Positions 1-12,113 of a stretch of DNA of 64,000 nt are shown one piece after another. The notes beneath the pieces are model-generated. The model ran no database searches. It was not told the origin of the DNA and worked only from the letters and a program-made list of their open reading frames with translations. Numbering within the stretch: the first letter of the stretch is position 1; each line of letters starts with the position of its first letter. This DNA is from Pelagibius sp. (GTDB taxonomy: Bacteria; Pseudomonadota; Alphaproteobacteria; Kiloniellales; Kiloniellaceae): assembly GCF_028281305.1 (NCBI RefSeq), contig NZ_JANQKD010000087.1, positions 1 to 64,000 on the forward strand, given 5' to 3'. The position numbers were made by a program, and so were the translations under genes.

Positions 1-161
1 TGGGTGAAGTAAGCCACGACGTCATAGCCATGCACGGCGTAACCTTCCACGATGTTGACCTCGGTCTCTGCCGCTGCCAGCTCTACCGTCGCCGGCACCA
101 TCGCGAGAGCCAGGCCTGCGGACAGCAGAGCATTGCGAAGTGTTTTGGTGACAATCGACAT
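1..161 (-). CDS. YHS-domain-like secreted protein, partial (runs off window start)
   Basis: Minus-strand translation MSIVTKTLRNALLSAGLALAMVPATVELAAAETEVNIVEGYAVHGYDVVAYFT...: signal peptide followed by a GYDVVAYF motif typical of YHS-domain proteins; truncated by the window edge. Confidence 0.6.
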   Translation of the reverse strand, partial: MSIVTKTLRNALLSAGLALAMVPATVELAAAETEVNIVEGYAVHGYDVVAYFT

Positions 162-264
162 TGCATTTTCCTTTGAGTGGGTTCATTGACCGATAGGTCG
201 GAGAACGCGCCGGGGCGCCAGAGTCCGTCCTTCACAGAAGAGTTAAGCTGTCGGGTGTGATCAT

Positions 265-1140
265 TTGTCCGAGAAAACACGCAGTCCGTCCGAAGACCCG
301 GACCTCTTTTCCTTGCTGAACCGTCGAAGCCTCAGTGCCAGCGTCTTCTTCTCCGGTTCTCTCTGCGGGCGTTCGGACCACAGCGCGAAGGATGCCCAGA
401 TGCACCTGCATCTGCTGCGTCGCGGATCGCTGAACCTCCGTACCCGGAACGGTGCTGTCAGGCACATCGACGGGCCGAGCCTCATCTTCTTTCCCCGCAC
501 CCAGGATCACCGGCTGGACGCCGGAGAACCACCGGGCGCCGAACTGGTCTGCGCGCGCCTGACCTTCACCGGCCCCGAAGCCGACCTCCTGCTGCTCGGC
601 CTACCCGAACTGCTGGTCATCCCGCTCGATCGTCCAAGCGGCTTCGGCCCGGTCGTCGAGCGCCTGTTCGATGAAGCCTTCACGCCCGCCTTCGGCCATG
701 GTGCGGCCGTCGATCTGATCGCCGAACTGTTGCTCGTCATGTTGCTGCGGCACTGCATCGCAGAAGGCCTGACCGAAGGCGGACTGCTGGCCGGCCTGGC
801 GGATGGCAAGCTCGCCCGAGCGCTCGTCGCGATGCATGGCCGCCCGGCAGAGGATCTGAGCATCGAGCAGTTGGCAGGGATTGCGGGCATGTCCCGGTCC
901 AACTTCGCCGCCGCGTTCAAGCATCGGGTCGGTACGTCGCCCGGCGACTATCTCACCAGCTTGCGCTTGGCCCTGGCCAAGCAAGCCCTGCTGCAGGGCA
1001 AACCCCTGAAGACGGTGGCGCCGCTGGTCGGTTACAAGAGCGCCACCGCTTTGGCCCGGGTCTTCCAGCGGCAGCTCGGCTGCGGGCCGCGTGACTGGCT
1101 GGCGCAGCAGCAAGAACGCGCCGAAGCTGACGACACCTGA
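265..1140 (+). CDS. AraC family transcriptional regulator (N-terminal cupin, C-terminal HTH)
   Basis: 291 aa; C-terminal HTH_18 pattern LSIEQLAGIAGMSRSNFAAAFKHRVGTSPGDYLTSLRLALAKQALLQ...VGYKSATALARVFQRQLGCGPRDW. Confidence 0.9.
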   Translation: MSEKTRSPSEDPDLFSLLNRRSLSASVFFSGSLCGRSDHSAKDAQMHLHLLRRGSLNLRTRNGAVRHIDGPSLIFFPRTQDHRLDAGEPPGAELVCARLTFTGPEADLLLLGLPELLVIPLDRPSGFGPVVERLFDEAFTPAFGHGAAVDLIAELLLVMLLRHCIAEGLTEGGLLAGLADGKLARALVAMHGRPAEDLSIEQLAGIAGMSRSNFAAAFKHRVGTSPGDYLTSLRLALAKQALLQGKPLKTVAPLVGYKSATALARVFQRQLGCGPRDWLAQQQERAEADDT

Positions 1141-1558
1141 CCGGGCCTGGCCGTCCGGGTCAGCCCCTTCCCCTTGAGTGCACCGATTCATTGAAGACGA
1201 CCACCGGGACCGACCGATCAGGCTGGCCTGCGGTCGAGACCGGCAAGGGCCGAACAACCGCGCCGGATCGGCTTCAGTCTCTGGCCGCGGTCTGAAAACA
1301 GCCAGAGGCCGTCTTTGTATCGTCCCCGCAAGCGGCACTTTTGCGCAGACCGCTGCCGCTTGACCATCGTGCCGCTGGTTGCCACTTCTAGGACGCGCCG
1401 ACGCAACAAACGAAGCACCCCGAGGGGGCTTTCGTGACGATGGAGGAAGGAACGGCAGGATGAGCCCCGAAGCAGCCAAAGGTGAAGCAGCCGAGGGTTC
1501 GGCCTACTGGTCGGCACAAGCCCGGACGCGCGTAACGGAGAATCCAAGGCTCGAGGTC

Positions 1559-2044
1559 ATGGCGCGGCGGTCATTCGTCCTCGAACATGCTGTCGAGGTT
1601 GTTTGGCGGGTGATCGCCGACCCGCTGCACTGGGAGGCTGACGCCTTCCACAACGAGATCGTCGACATGAATGATGCAGGCGGTATCGGCACCTACTTCG
1701 AGATGCTCCACACCAATCATCCGATCATACCTTGGCCGATGCCCGATCAGCGCTTCGTAGGGGTGATCATGGACTGGGAGCCGCTGAAGCGCCAATCCGT
1801 GGCCGAGCTGAACATCGACGTCAGCGCCGGCTCGAAGCGTACGCCGGACCACAAGCAGTTGATCGAGTTGGAACCGCTGGACCCGGCGCGCACGCGTCTC
1901 ATCTACACGGTCGCCACAATCCGGATGGAGGGCATCAGCGAGGTGACCCGTTTCTTCTTTCGCCCCTGGGCGCGGCTCCAGTTGCGCCGCGCGATCGGCA
2001 AGAAACTCTCCCACATCCGCAAGGATCTCGCCCGCAACGCTTGA
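1559..2044 (+). CDS. SRPBCC-like / polyketide cyclase-like protein
   Basis: MARRSFVLEHAVEVVWRVIADPLHWE... resembles the START/SRPBCC fold; start chosen after a GAGG SD; alternative upstream start at 1460. Confidence 0.55.
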   Translation: MARRSFVLEHAVEVVWRVIADPLHWEADAFHNEIVDMNDAGGIGTYFEMLHTNHPIIPWPMPDQRFVGVIMDWEPLKRQSVAELNIDVSAGSKRTPDHKQLIELEPLDPARTRLIYTVATIRMEGISEVTRFFFRPWARLQLRRAIGKKLSHIRKDLARNA

Positions 2045-2117
2045 GGAGCGCTTCGGGGCCGTCATACGAGCAACATATCGTTGGACCGTTTCTTCCGGGC
2101 GAAGGTAGTATCGGCGC

Positions 2118-2909
2118 ATGCACAAGTCCGTTCGCCATCGCACCGTGATCCCGGGTGTCGAAGCCATCTCGATTCTGTCGGACCGGACCTTTCCGCGTCA
2201 CACACATGACGAGTTTGGCTTGGGCTACCTTGTCGACGGGGGCCAGGAAAGCTGGAGCGGCCGCGGCCTCGTCGAGGCAGAGGCCGGTGACATTATCACC
2301 GTGAACCCGGGTGAACTGCATGATGGCATCGGCCGAAAGGGCGCGGCACGGCATTGGCGTATGCTGTTTCTGACAGCGAGCGCGGTCGAAGCTTTCACGG
2401 ATCTCCCTGCATCCGAACTTGAGCTGCAGAAGCCTGTCGTGCGCAATCCGCAGAAGCTGTCGCTTGTCGCACAGACGATCTCCGCCGTTTCCTGCGATGA
2501 GCCTGATCCGGACCGGGTCGAAGAGCTGTTGCTGCTGGCGGTCAGGAGCATCGCCGAGACGTCGCAGCCGGTGTTGAAGGGACAGGCGCGCTCAATGGAG
2601 GTCACGACCGTGCTGGACAGGATCGAGACGGACTTTGCGCTCAGGCTGACGCTCTCCGACCATGCGGCCAGCACAGGGATGAGCCGTTATCAGATCCTCC
2701 GCCAGTTCGCCAAGGAAGTCGGAACCACGCCGCACGCCTACCTGACCCAGCACCGTGTCAAGAAGGCGCGCGGGTATCTTCGGGCGGGTCTGCCCCTCGC
2801 CGAAGCGGCCGTCGCGTCAGGGTTCTCCGACCAGAGCCACATGACCCGCGCGTTCGTCAGGCAACTCGGGATCTCCCCCGGCCGCTACAGAGCAGCGGAC
2901 CCCGTCTGA
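2118..2909 (+). CDS. AraC family transcriptional regulator
   Basis: 263 aa; AraC cupin motif FPRHTHDEFGLGYLVDGG and HTH YQILRQFAKEVGTTPHAYLTQHRVKKARGYL...GFSDQSHMTRAFVRQLGISPGRYR. Confidence 0.92.
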   Translation: MHKSVRHRTVIPGVEAISILSDRTFPRHTHDEFGLGYLVDGGQESWSGRGLVEAEAGDIITVNPGELHDGIGRKGAARHWRMLFLTASAVEAFTDLPASELELQKPVVRNPQKLSLVAQTISAVSCDEPDPDRVEELLLLAVRSIAETSQPVLKGQARSMEVTTVLDRIETDFALRLTLSDHAASTGMSRYQILRQFAKEVGTTPHAYLTQHRVKKARGYLRAGLPLAEAAVASGFSDQSHMTRAFVRQLGISPGRYRAADPV

Positions 2910-2987
2910 AGCTGCAATTCCGTTCAAGACTGGCAGAGGACCTGTATCTAGGCTTTCCGCCAATAGCAGCGCGTTTTCGGGGCTTTC

Positions 2988-3695
2988 ATGCGGTTCTCCT
3001 ATTCACAGCACATGCAACAGACCTTTCCGGGCCGAGTGTCTGGAATCATGACACTCGACCACGTTCACGATCAGGCCGAGGTCTCGGAGGACGTCGCGAG
3101 GTTCTCGGGCCTTGCGGCCCAACGGCTGGAGAGAGCCAGCGAAGGCGAGTTTCCGGAAATCAGGGCGTGGCGCAGGGCGTACTCGGCCATGGGGCTGAAG
3201 CCTACGCAGTACAGGTGCGCTGCCGAGGCGCTTCTGCGGCGCTTCCGAAAGGATGGCAGCCTGCCGCGCATCCACCCGCTGGTCGACCTGTGCAACGCGG
3301 TCTCGATGGCGTCCGCCACCCCGATTGCCGTTTTCGACCGCGACAGGATCAGCGGCGATCTGACCGTCCGCCAGGCAGTGGGGAGCGAGACCTATCTGAC
3401 GTTCGGTGGCGACACCGAACACCCGGACCCGGATGAGGTTATCTTCGCGGACGCGGCAGGCCACGCGCACGCCCGCCGATGGGCCAACCGTCAAAGCCGC
3501 CTCTCCGCCGTTTCGGCGGAAACGGTTCGCGCGATCATCGTGGCGGAGTCCCTGCACGATACCGCAGAGGAAGACATGGACCGTCTGGTCACGACACTCT
3601 CGAATGCCTTGAGCAACGCCTTCGAGACGGAACCGCAGACTGCGTTTCTGCTGGACCCCGCCGCGGCCTTCCTCCAGCCGAGCGAGGCTCAATAG
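2988..3695 (+). CDS. B3/B4 (tRNA synthetase beta-subunit-like) domain protein
   Basis: 235 aa; EIRAWRRAYSAMGLKPTQYRCAAEALLRRFRKDGSLPRIHPLVDLCNAVSMASATPIAVFD is characteristic of stand-alone B3_4 domain proteins. Confidence 0.85.
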   Translation: MRFSYSQHMQQTFPGRVSGIMTLDHVHDQAEVSEDVARFSGLAAQRLERASEGEFPEIRAWRRAYSAMGLKPTQYRCAAEALLRRFRKDGSLPRIHPLVDLCNAVSMASATPIAVFDRDRISGDLTVRQAVGSETYLTFGGDTEHPDPDEVIFADAAGHAHARRWANRQSRLSAVSAETVRAIIVAESLHDTAEEDMDRLVTTLSNALSNAFETEPQTAFLLDPAAAFLQPSEAQ

Positions 3696-3791
3696 GCCGA
3701 TATGGTCTGAGATTTCGGCCAAGACCTTCGTCACCATTATCGGATCCGGCTGGGTGTTCCGGAGCACGGTATAGCGCGGTGCAGCCCCGTG

Positions 3792-4400
3792 CTACCGGTA
3801 CTCCATGACGACGATCGCCGTCGTCCCGGCCTCCAGTGCTTCGTAAATGTGCTGCGTGTTTGCGGCGAAGGTCACATAGTCTCCGGGACCCAAGATCTTG
3901 GCGGTCCCGACCGGGCCTACCCTCGCCTTGCCGCTCAGCAGGATCACGTGCTCGACCGTCCCCTCGGCGTGGGGCTCCGAGAGCCTTGCCGGGCCCGGTT
4001 CGAAGGCAGCGCGGTAAAGATCGCGCATCGCACCGGCCGGACAGGTGGACAGCAGCGTGACGCCGAACCTGGCCGCCTCGGCCTGGGCGTCCAACCCCTG
4101 CTGGAAGTCGGTTCCCTGCGGGGCGGGCACCAGGCGCAGGCCGGCGGCCTGCGGCTCGATCATCTCCCGCACGTTGATGCCCAGCGCATCGCTGAGCGCC
4201 CACAGGGTTTCCAGGCTCGGATTGCCGTCACCCGCTTCAAGGCGGGCCAGATTCGATTTTGCGACCCCGGCCTGCCGCGCCAGTTCGTTGATCGAAAGGC
4301 CCTTCTCGAGCCGCCGCGCTTTCAGCCGTTGGGCAACGGCCTGCCGCCGCCCGTCATCGACGTCAGCGGCGGAGGTCGGCTGCGTTTCCTGTGAAGACAC
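3792..4400 (-). CDS. XRE family transcriptional regulator with C-terminal cupin domain
   Basis: HTH VAQRLKARRLEKGLSINELARQAGVAKSNLARLEAGDGNPSLETLWALSDALG plus cupin C-terminus; GTG start at 4400 preceded by AAGGAGAGG SD (ORF track extends to a TTG at 4445). Confidence 0.88.
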   Translation of the reverse strand: MSSQETQPTSAADVDDGRRQAVAQRLKARRLEKGLSINELARQAGVAKSNLARLEAGDGNPSLETLWALSDALGINVREMIEPQAAGLRLVPAPQGTDFQQGLDAQAEAARFGVTLLSTCPAGAMRDLYRAAFEPGPARLSEPHAEGTVEHVILLSGKARVGPVGTAKILGPGDYVTFAANTQHIYEALEAGTTAIVVMEYR

Positions 4401-4426
4401 TTCCTCTCCTTGACGCGAGCCTCTGC

Positions 4427-4444
4427 TGTCCCATATAAGGGACA
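4427..4444. promoter_or_regulatory. Candidate operator palindrome TGTCCC-ATATAA-GGGACA
   Basis: Perfect 6-bp inverted repeat in the divergent promoter region between the XRE-cupin regulator and the racemase gene. Confidence 0.55.
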
Positions 4445-4473
4445 AATAGTCGATTTATGGGAAAGACTAGAGG

Positions 4474-5211
4474 ATGTCGGAAGCCCTGTCCACGCGGCTC
4501 ACGATCGGGATTGCCGCCTGTTCATCGGAGGGCGCGGCACTTTGCTACAGGACCATCTGCGCGTGTGCGCCGGCCCGTCTCGGCCCCTACGACCACCCGG
4601 AAATCGTGCTGCATGCCCCCTCCCTGGCGGGCTACGTCGCGGCCCTCGAGGACGGCGACCTTGAGGCTGTCGCCGCACTGATGCTGCGCTCCGCCGGTCG
4701 TCTGAAAGCGGCCGGCGCCGACTTCGTCATTTGTCCGGACAATACGATCCACGCCGCTATGCCCCTGGTGCGCGATGCCTCCCCGCTGCCCTGGCTGCAC
4801 ATCGCAGAGACGGTCGCGGAAGAAGCCCGGCGGCGCGGGGTCACGCGGGCGGCGATCCTGGGAACGAAATGGCTCGTCGACAGCGATGTCTACCCGGATG
4901 CGCTGGTCCGCAACGGTGTCGGCTTCCTGCGCCCGGAGCCGCGGGAGCGCGACGAGATCAACCGGATCATCATGGACGAACTCGTCAACGACATGCAGGT
5001 GGAAAGCTCTGTCCGTTACTTTCAGGCCCTCATCGAAACAATGAAGGAGCGCGGCTGCGATGCGGCCATCCTCGGCTGCACGGAGATCCCGATCATCATA
5101 AGCGACGCCAACGCGGCCCTGCCGGTCCTCGACTCCACCCGCCTGCTCGCCGATGCAGCGCTGAACCACGCCATCGCGCAGAGCAGAGGCCCAGCCGGTG
5201 TGCCGGCATGA
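4474..5211 (+). CDS. Aspartate/glutamate racemase family protein
   Basis: 245 aa; motifs CPDNTIH, LGTKWLVDSDVY, GCDAAILGCTEIPIIISDANAALPVLDSTRLLADAAL typical of aspartate racemases. Confidence 0.9.
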   Translation: MSEALSTRLTIGIAACSSEGAALCYRTICACAPARLGPYDHPEIVLHAPSLAGYVAALEDGDLEAVAALMLRSAGRLKAAGADFVICPDNTIHAAMPLVRDASPLPWLHIAETVAEEARRRGVTRAAILGTKWLVDSDVYPDALVRNGVGFLRPEPRERDEINRIIMDELVNDMQVESSVRYFQALIETMKERGCDAAILGCTEIPIIISDANAALPVLDSTRLLADAALNHAIAQSRGPAGVPA

Positions 5212-5292
5212 AAGCCAGGAACACGTCCTGACACTGCGTTGTCAGGAGCATCGCGCTAGACTTCCACAGATGAAGGCCGGCAACCCTGCGCC

Positions 5293-5979
5293 GTGCCGCC
5301 GGATGATGAGGAGTCCCGTGTGCCGCTGCAGAACCGCGTGACGCCCTTCTCCACCATCGAGGCCGCTGACAGCCGCGGCCTCGTCATGGGCAACCGCGGC
5401 TGCCTGCACGACAGCAACCGCGCGCTGCGCAGCCAAGGCTGGCGGACCAAGTCGTGGATCATCTGCCGTCTGGACTGGAAAGGCCGGCGCCGGCCGCTCA
5501 TGACGCCAGGGACCTGGACCGAACTGTTCTTCCTCGACGAGGCCGTGGCGCTGGCCGCGGGCCATCGCCCCTGCGGCTACTGCCGGCGCGAGGACTACCG
5601 GGAATTCCTCGCCTGCTGGGCCGCCGGGACCGGCTGGGACCAGACGCGGCCGCTGCGGCAACCGGACGTCGACGCCAGGCTCCATGCCGAGCGCATCGGC
5701 CGGCAGGGACGGCAGCGCTACCATGACGCCAGGCTCGACCGCCTGCAGGACGGTTGCTTTGTGCTGCTATCCGATGATCCGACACCATACCTGGTCTACG
5801 GCGCCGACCTGTATCCCTGGTCCCACAGCGGCTACGGCCCGCCCGTCCGGCAACCGGCCGGAGCCACCGTCTCTGTCATCACGCCCGCCCCGACGGTCGC
5901 AGCGCTCGCCGCCGGCTACAGCCCTATCGTTCATTCCAGCGTAGCCGAAGGCGGCGGCCTGGTCGGGCCGTCACCATGA
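5293..5979 (+). CDS. Conserved uncharacterised protein with cysteine motif (ALAAGHRPCGYCRRED)
   Basis: 228 aa ORF with cysteine-rich N-terminal half; weak resemblance to Ada-type zinc domains. Confidence 0.6.
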   Translation: MPPDDEESRVPLQNRVTPFSTIEAADSRGLVMGNRGCLHDSNRALRSQGWRTKSWIICRLDWKGRRRPLMTPGTWTELFFLDEAVALAAGHRPCGYCRREDYREFLACWAAGTGWDQTRPLRQPDVDARLHAERIGRQGRQRYHDARLDRLQDGCFVLLSDDPTPYLVYGADLYPWSHSGYGPPVRQPAGATVSVITPAPTVAALAAGYSPIVHSSVAEGGGLVGPSP

Positions 5980-5993
5980 GCGCCACCCCGCCT

Positions 5994-6131
5994 AGAGCAG
6001 ATCCGGGTTTGATGGAATCGCGCAGGCGATCCATCAAACCCGGTGAATCTGCTCTAACTCTTAGGTGTAGAGCGGATTCACATGCTGAGACGCAAACACG
6101 AGAGGGTTTTCGTCTCAGCATGATCCGCTCT
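5994..6131. repeat. Two adjacent imperfect palindromic intergenic repeats (AGAGCRGATY...RATYYGCTCT)
   Basis: 5994-6056 and 6069-6131 each form a long hairpin and share the terminal AGAGC(A/G)GAT; located between convergent genes. Confidence 0.85.
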
Positions 6132-6888
6132 AGCGGATCCAGTCGATCACCAGCGGCACCAGGAAAGCCGTCAGCAGACCGTTCAACCCCATGGCGATGC
6201 CGGCGAAGGTGCCCGCCACCTCGCTGACGTGAAAGGCCCGCGCCGTGCCGATGCCGTGGGCGGCCACACCGGTGGCGAAGCCCCGCGCCTTCCAGTCGCG
6301 GATGCCCAGGGCGTTCAACAGCGGGGTTGCCAGCATCGCCCCCAGAATGCCGGTCATGATCACCAGCATCGCGGTCAGCGACGGCAGGCCGCCGATCTGG
6401 TCGGAGATGCCCATGGCAATCGGCGTGGTCACCGACTTGGGCGCCAGGGAGGCCAGGGTCTCGAAGCTGGCGCCCAGCAGGTAGGCCGTGCCGATGGCGG
6501 TGACCACCGCCGTCACCGCACCGCAGACCAGCGCCACCGCCATGGGCAGGAAGACGGCCTTCACCTTGCCGAAGTGACTGTAGAGCGGTACCGCCAGGGC
6601 CACCGTCGCCGGGCCGAGCAGGAAATGAATGAACTGCGCCCCCTCGAAGTAGGTCTGATAGTCGGTGCCGGTGAGGACCAGGACGGCGGCGAGCATGGCA
6701 ACGGCGAGCGCGACCGGATTCAGCAACGGATTGAGGCCCGCGCGTTCGTAGATGAACTGGGCCAGCAGATAGGCGACCAGGGTCACCGTCAGCCAGAGCA
6801 GCGGGCCGGCCCTCAGGTAGACCCAGATGTCGCCGAGTTCCCCCGTCATGCCTCCGTCATCCCGCTTTCTCTTCTTCTGCCGCCTCAT
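6130..6888 (-). CDS. lrgB: LrgB/CidB family protein
   Basis: 252 aa multi-TM; SVTTPIAMGISDQIGGLPSLTAMLVIMTGILGAMLATPLLNALGIRDWKARGFATGVAAHGIGTARAF. Confidence 0.93.
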   Translation of the reverse strand: MRRQKKRKRDDGGMTGELGDIWVYLRAGPLLWLTVTLVAYLLAQFIYERAGLNPLLNPVALAVAMLAAVLVLTGTDYQTYFEGAQFIHFLLGPATVALAVPLYSHFGKVKAVFLPMAVALVCGAVTAVVTAIGTAYLLGASFETLASLAPKSVTTPIAMGISDQIGGLPSLTAMLVIMTGILGAMLATPLLNALGIRDWKARGFATGVAAHGIGTARAFHVSEVAGTFAGIAMGLNGLLTAFLVPLVIDWIR

Positions 6889-7231
6889 CCAGCTTCATCA
6901 GCCGGATCATGGCGCGCATGACCACGGCGGTGACGACGATGGTGGCCACGGCGCTGACCAGCAGCGCCGCCGCGATGGCGAGCCACTCCGCGGAGATCCG
7001 CTGGAGGTGCTGCAGCACGCCGACACCGGCGGGAACGAAAAGCAGGGAGAGATGGTGCAGCAGTCCGCCCGCGGTCTGGTTCAAGGGACCGGGAACCGCG
7101 CGCCGCACGGCGAGGAACGCCAGCAGGAAGGCGAGCCCCAGCACCGGGCCCGGCACCGGAAGCGCCAGAAGCCTCACCACGCCCTCCCCCAGAAGTTGGC
7201 AGAGCAGCAGCGCGGTCAGCGATGCAAGCAT
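6857..7231 (-). CDS. lrgA: CidA/LrgA family protein
   Basis: 124 aa; LLCQLLGEGVVRLLALPVPGPVLGLAFLLAFL...LSLLFVPAGVGVLQHL; upstream and overlapping lrgB. Confidence 0.9.
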   Translation of the reverse strand: MLASLTALLLCQLLGEGVVRLLALPVPGPVLGLAFLLAFLAVRRAVPGPLNQTAGGLLHHLSLLFVPAGVGVLQHLQRISAEWLAIAAALLVSAVATIVVTAVVMRAMIRLMKLDEAAEEEKAG

Positions 7232-7258
7232 GAAACCGGGACAGCGCCGATGGACGGC

Positions 7259-8647
7259 TTACTCGGCACCGGCGGACCCGGCGCGCCGCAACTTTGCGGG
7301 CTTGTCGCCGGCCCGGGCTTCGATGATGTCGCAGATCTCCGCCACGACCTCCTCGACAAGGGCATCGTCCTCGCCCTCGGCCATCACGCGGATCAGCGGT
7401 TCGGTGCCGGACTTGCGGATCACCAGGCGTCCGCCGGCACCCAGCCGCTCCTCCCCGGCGCGGATCGCCGCCTGCACGGCCTCGTCTTCCAGCGGCGCAC
7501 CGCCGTTGAAGCGCACGTTGCGAAGCAACTGCGGGAAGGGATCGAAAAGCTGCGTCACCTTCGACGCCGGGCGGTCCGACTGCACCACCACGGCCAGGAT
7601 CTGCAGGGCGGCGATCAGCCCGTCGCCGGTGGTGGCGAAGTCGCTGAGCACGATGTGGCCGGACTGTTCGCCGCCGACGTTGTAGCCGCCGGAACGCATG
7701 CGCTCGACCACATAGCGGTCGCCAACCGGCGTGCGGATGAGGTCCAGGCCGATGCCCGTGAGGTAGCGCTCCAGGGCCAGGTTCGACATCACCGTCGCCA
7801 CGATGGCGCCGCCGGCGAGACGCCCGGACTCCTGCCAGGAGCGGGCAATCAGGGCCATCACCTGGTCGCCGTCGACCACGTTGCCCTTTTCGTCGGCCAG
7901 GATCGCCCGGTCGGCGTCGCCGTCCAGAGCAATGCCGAAGTCGGCACCATGGGTGACCACGGCCTCCTGCATGCGGCCGGGTTCGGTCGCACCGCAGCGC
8001 TGGTTGATGTTGAAGCCGTCGGGATAGACGCCGACCGGTACCACCTCGGCGCCCAGTTCGTAGAGCACCTTGGGGGCGACGCGATAGGCGGCGCCGTTGG
8101 CGCAGTCGACCACCACCTTCATGCCGTCGAGGCGCAGGCCGCGCGGGAAGCTGCTTTTGACGAACTCGATGTAGCGCCCGAAGGCACCTTCCAGCCGCTC
8201 TGCCCGGCCGAGCTGATGGGCCGGAGCCAGCTTGGCATCGCCGCTGTTGATACGCGCCTCGATGGCTCTCTCCACTTCATCGGAGAGCTTGTAGCCGTCC
8301 GGCCCGAAGATCTTGATGCCGTTGTCCTGGTAGGGATTGTGGGAGGCCGAGATCATCACCCCCAGGTCGGCACGCATGGACCGCGTCAGCATGCCAACAG
8401 CCGGAGTGGGCACGGGGCCCAGAAGCACGACGTCCATTCCGACCGAGATGAAGCCCGCCATCAGCGCGGACTCCAGCATGTAACCGGAGAGCCGGGTGTC
8501 CTTGCCGATCACCACGGTGTGGCGATAGTCGCCGCGGACGAATTCGCGGCCAGTGGCCTTGGCGATTGCCAGCGCGGTTTCCGCGGTCACGGGCTCCTGG
8601 TTCGCGGTGCCGCGAATACCGTCTGTTCCAAATAGCTTTCGAGACAT
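7259..8647 (-). CDS. glmM: Phosphoglucosamine mutase
   Basis: [26 protein letters not shown]..., catalytic [20 protein letters not shown] motif. Confidence 0.97.
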   Translation of the reverse strand: MSRKLFGTDGIRGTANQEPVTAETALAIAKATGREFVRGDYRHTVVIGKDTRLSGYMLESALMAGFISVGMDVVLLGPVPTPAVGMLTRSMRADLGVMISASHNPYQDNGIKIFGPDGYKLSDEVERAIEARINSGDAKLAPAHQLGRAERLEGAFGRYIEFVKSSFPRGLRLDGMKVVVDCANGAAYRVAPKVLYELGAEVVPVGVYPDGFNINQRCGATEPGRMQEAVVTHGADFGIALDGDADRAILADEKGNVVDGDQVMALIARSWQESGRLAGGAIVATVMSNLALERYLTGIGLDLIRTPVGDRYVVERMRSGGYNVGGEQSGHIVLSDFATTGDGLIAALQILAVVVQSDRPASKVTQLFDPFPQLLRNVRFNGGAPLEDEAVQAAIRAGEERLGAGGRLVIRKSGTEPLIRVMAEGEDDALVEEVVAEICDIIEARAGDKPAKLRRAGSAGAE

Positions 8648-8708
8648 GGATAGGTCCTTCTTGCGGATCGGGGCGCCGCCCGACGGCCCCCGAGTCCCGC
8701 TCAATTCC

Positions 8709-9902
8709 TTATACCAGAGGCGGGGCGGCGCTGTCCGGTGCTTCAAAACCGCTGGGCGCCAGGGTCATGGCCTGCCAGACGTCCACCGCCTGGCGGGTTT
8801 CGGCGACATCGTGGACCCGCAGGATCTGCACCCCCCGCTGCAGGGCGAAGAGCACGGCGGCCAGGGAGCCGGGCAGCCGCGCCTTGGCCGGCTCGCCGCG
8901 GGACAGCTTGCCGATGAAGCTCTTGCGGCTGGCGCCCAGCAGGACCGGACAGCCGAGCCCCTGGAACAGCGCAATCTGTTCCAGAAGTTGCAGGTTGTGG
9001 GTGACGGTCTTGCCGAAGCCGATCCCGGGATCGACCACCACCTGCTCGGCGGCGATGCCGGCCGCCACGCAGGCTTCCAGCCGCGCTGCCAGGTAGTCGT
9101 AGATGTCCAGCGCCACGTGATCGTAGCGCGGGGCCTGCTGCATGGTCTGCGGGTCGCCCTGCATGTGCATCAGCACGACCGGGACCCCGGCCTCCGCGGC
9201 GGCAGCCAGGGAGTCCGGATCGCCGCTGAGGGCCGTGACGTCGTTGATGATCCGCGCGCCGGCGGCGACCGCCTCGCGCATGATCGCCGCATGGCGGGTA
9301 TCGATGGAGACACGGGCACCCGCCTCGGCCAGCGCGCGCACCACGGGAAGCACGCGGGCGCGCTCTTCTTCCAGGGTGACGGACCGGGCCCCGGGCCGTG
9401 TCGACTCGCCGCCGACATCCAGAATGTCCGCGCCCTGTTCCAGCATCGCCAGACCGTCACGAACGGCCACGGCGGGATCGGCCCGGTCACCGCCGTCGGA
9501 GAAGGAGTCCGGCGTGACGTTGAGAATCCCCATGATGCGGGGACGATCGAGGCTGAGCCCCGCCAGCGGCGGACGCGGCCGGGACAAACGCTCGAGCAAT
9601 GCCGCGGCAGCCCGGCCCTGACCGGGCGCCTGGCGCTCGGCCCAGTCCGGCAGATCGGCCAGCGGCAAGACCGCCCGCTCCAGTACCGCCCGCTCCGGAA
9701 CCACCTGCTCCAGGGCGCCCTCGCCGCGCCACACGGCCTCGCAGTGGCTGAAGACCAGCGGTCCGCCGGCCAGGGGTCTGAGGGTGGTCTGCTGTATTCC
9801 GTTCGTCGGTGCCCCTGGAACCGCACCACGACCTCCGGCTTCGCCGGGCCCCTGCAGGCCGAGCGGCCGCAGCGTCAGGGTTCCGGGTGCGGTGCTGGTC
9901 AT
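8709..9902 (-). CDS. folP: Dihydropteroate synthase
   Basis: [51 protein letters not shown]. Confidence 0.95.
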   Translation of the reverse strand: MTSTAPGTLTLRPLGLQGPGEAGGRGAVPGAPTNGIQQTTLRPLAGGPLVFSHCEAVWRGEGALEQVVPERAVLERAVLPLADLPDWAERQAPGQGRAAAALLERLSRPRPPLAGLSLDRPRIMGILNVTPDSFSDGGDRADPAVAVRDGLAMLEQGADILDVGGESTRPGARSVTLEEERARVLPVVRALAEAGARVSIDTRHAAIMREAVAAGARIINDVTALSGDPDSLAAAAEAGVPVVLMHMQGDPQTMQQAPRYDHVALDIYDYLAARLEACVAAGIAAEQVVVDPGIGFGKTVTHNLQLLEQIALFQGLGCPVLLGASRKSFIGKLSRGEPAKARLPGSLAAVLFALQRGVQILRVHDVAETRQAVDVWQAMTLAPSGFEAPDSAAPPLV

Positions 9903-10003
9903 AAGGGCTGCTTATAGCGCCCGTCCCCCAACCTTGAAAGTCCGGGGCTGGGAATGTCGGGGGCTTGGAAAGACGGGGGCATAGGAAGTCCGGCAAACAG
10001 AAA

Positions 10004-10025
10004 GGGCGGCCCCAACGGGCCGCCC
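10004..10025 (-). terminator. Rho-independent terminator downstream of ftsH
   Basis: Minus strand GGGCGGCC-CGTTGG-GGCCGCCC followed by TTTCTGTTT. Confidence 0.75.
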
Positions 10026-10056
10026 CCTGATTTCGGCTTGCACGCGCCGATGCGGA

Positions 10057-12003
<1,947 letters not shown>

Positions 12004-12113
12004 GATGATGTTCCCTGTTGTCTGCAGGCCTGTCGGTTCTCGCACACGTGCCCAGGAACCCGGCATTGCAGATGACTGCCCGGTACTGAGCTAAAGATAA
12101 TGTGCGCCGCGGT

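Noticed and set aside
6827-8635. 602-aa plus-strand ORF over lrgA/glmM
   Set aside because: His/Gln/Asp-rich shadow translation opposite a clearly conserved gene.
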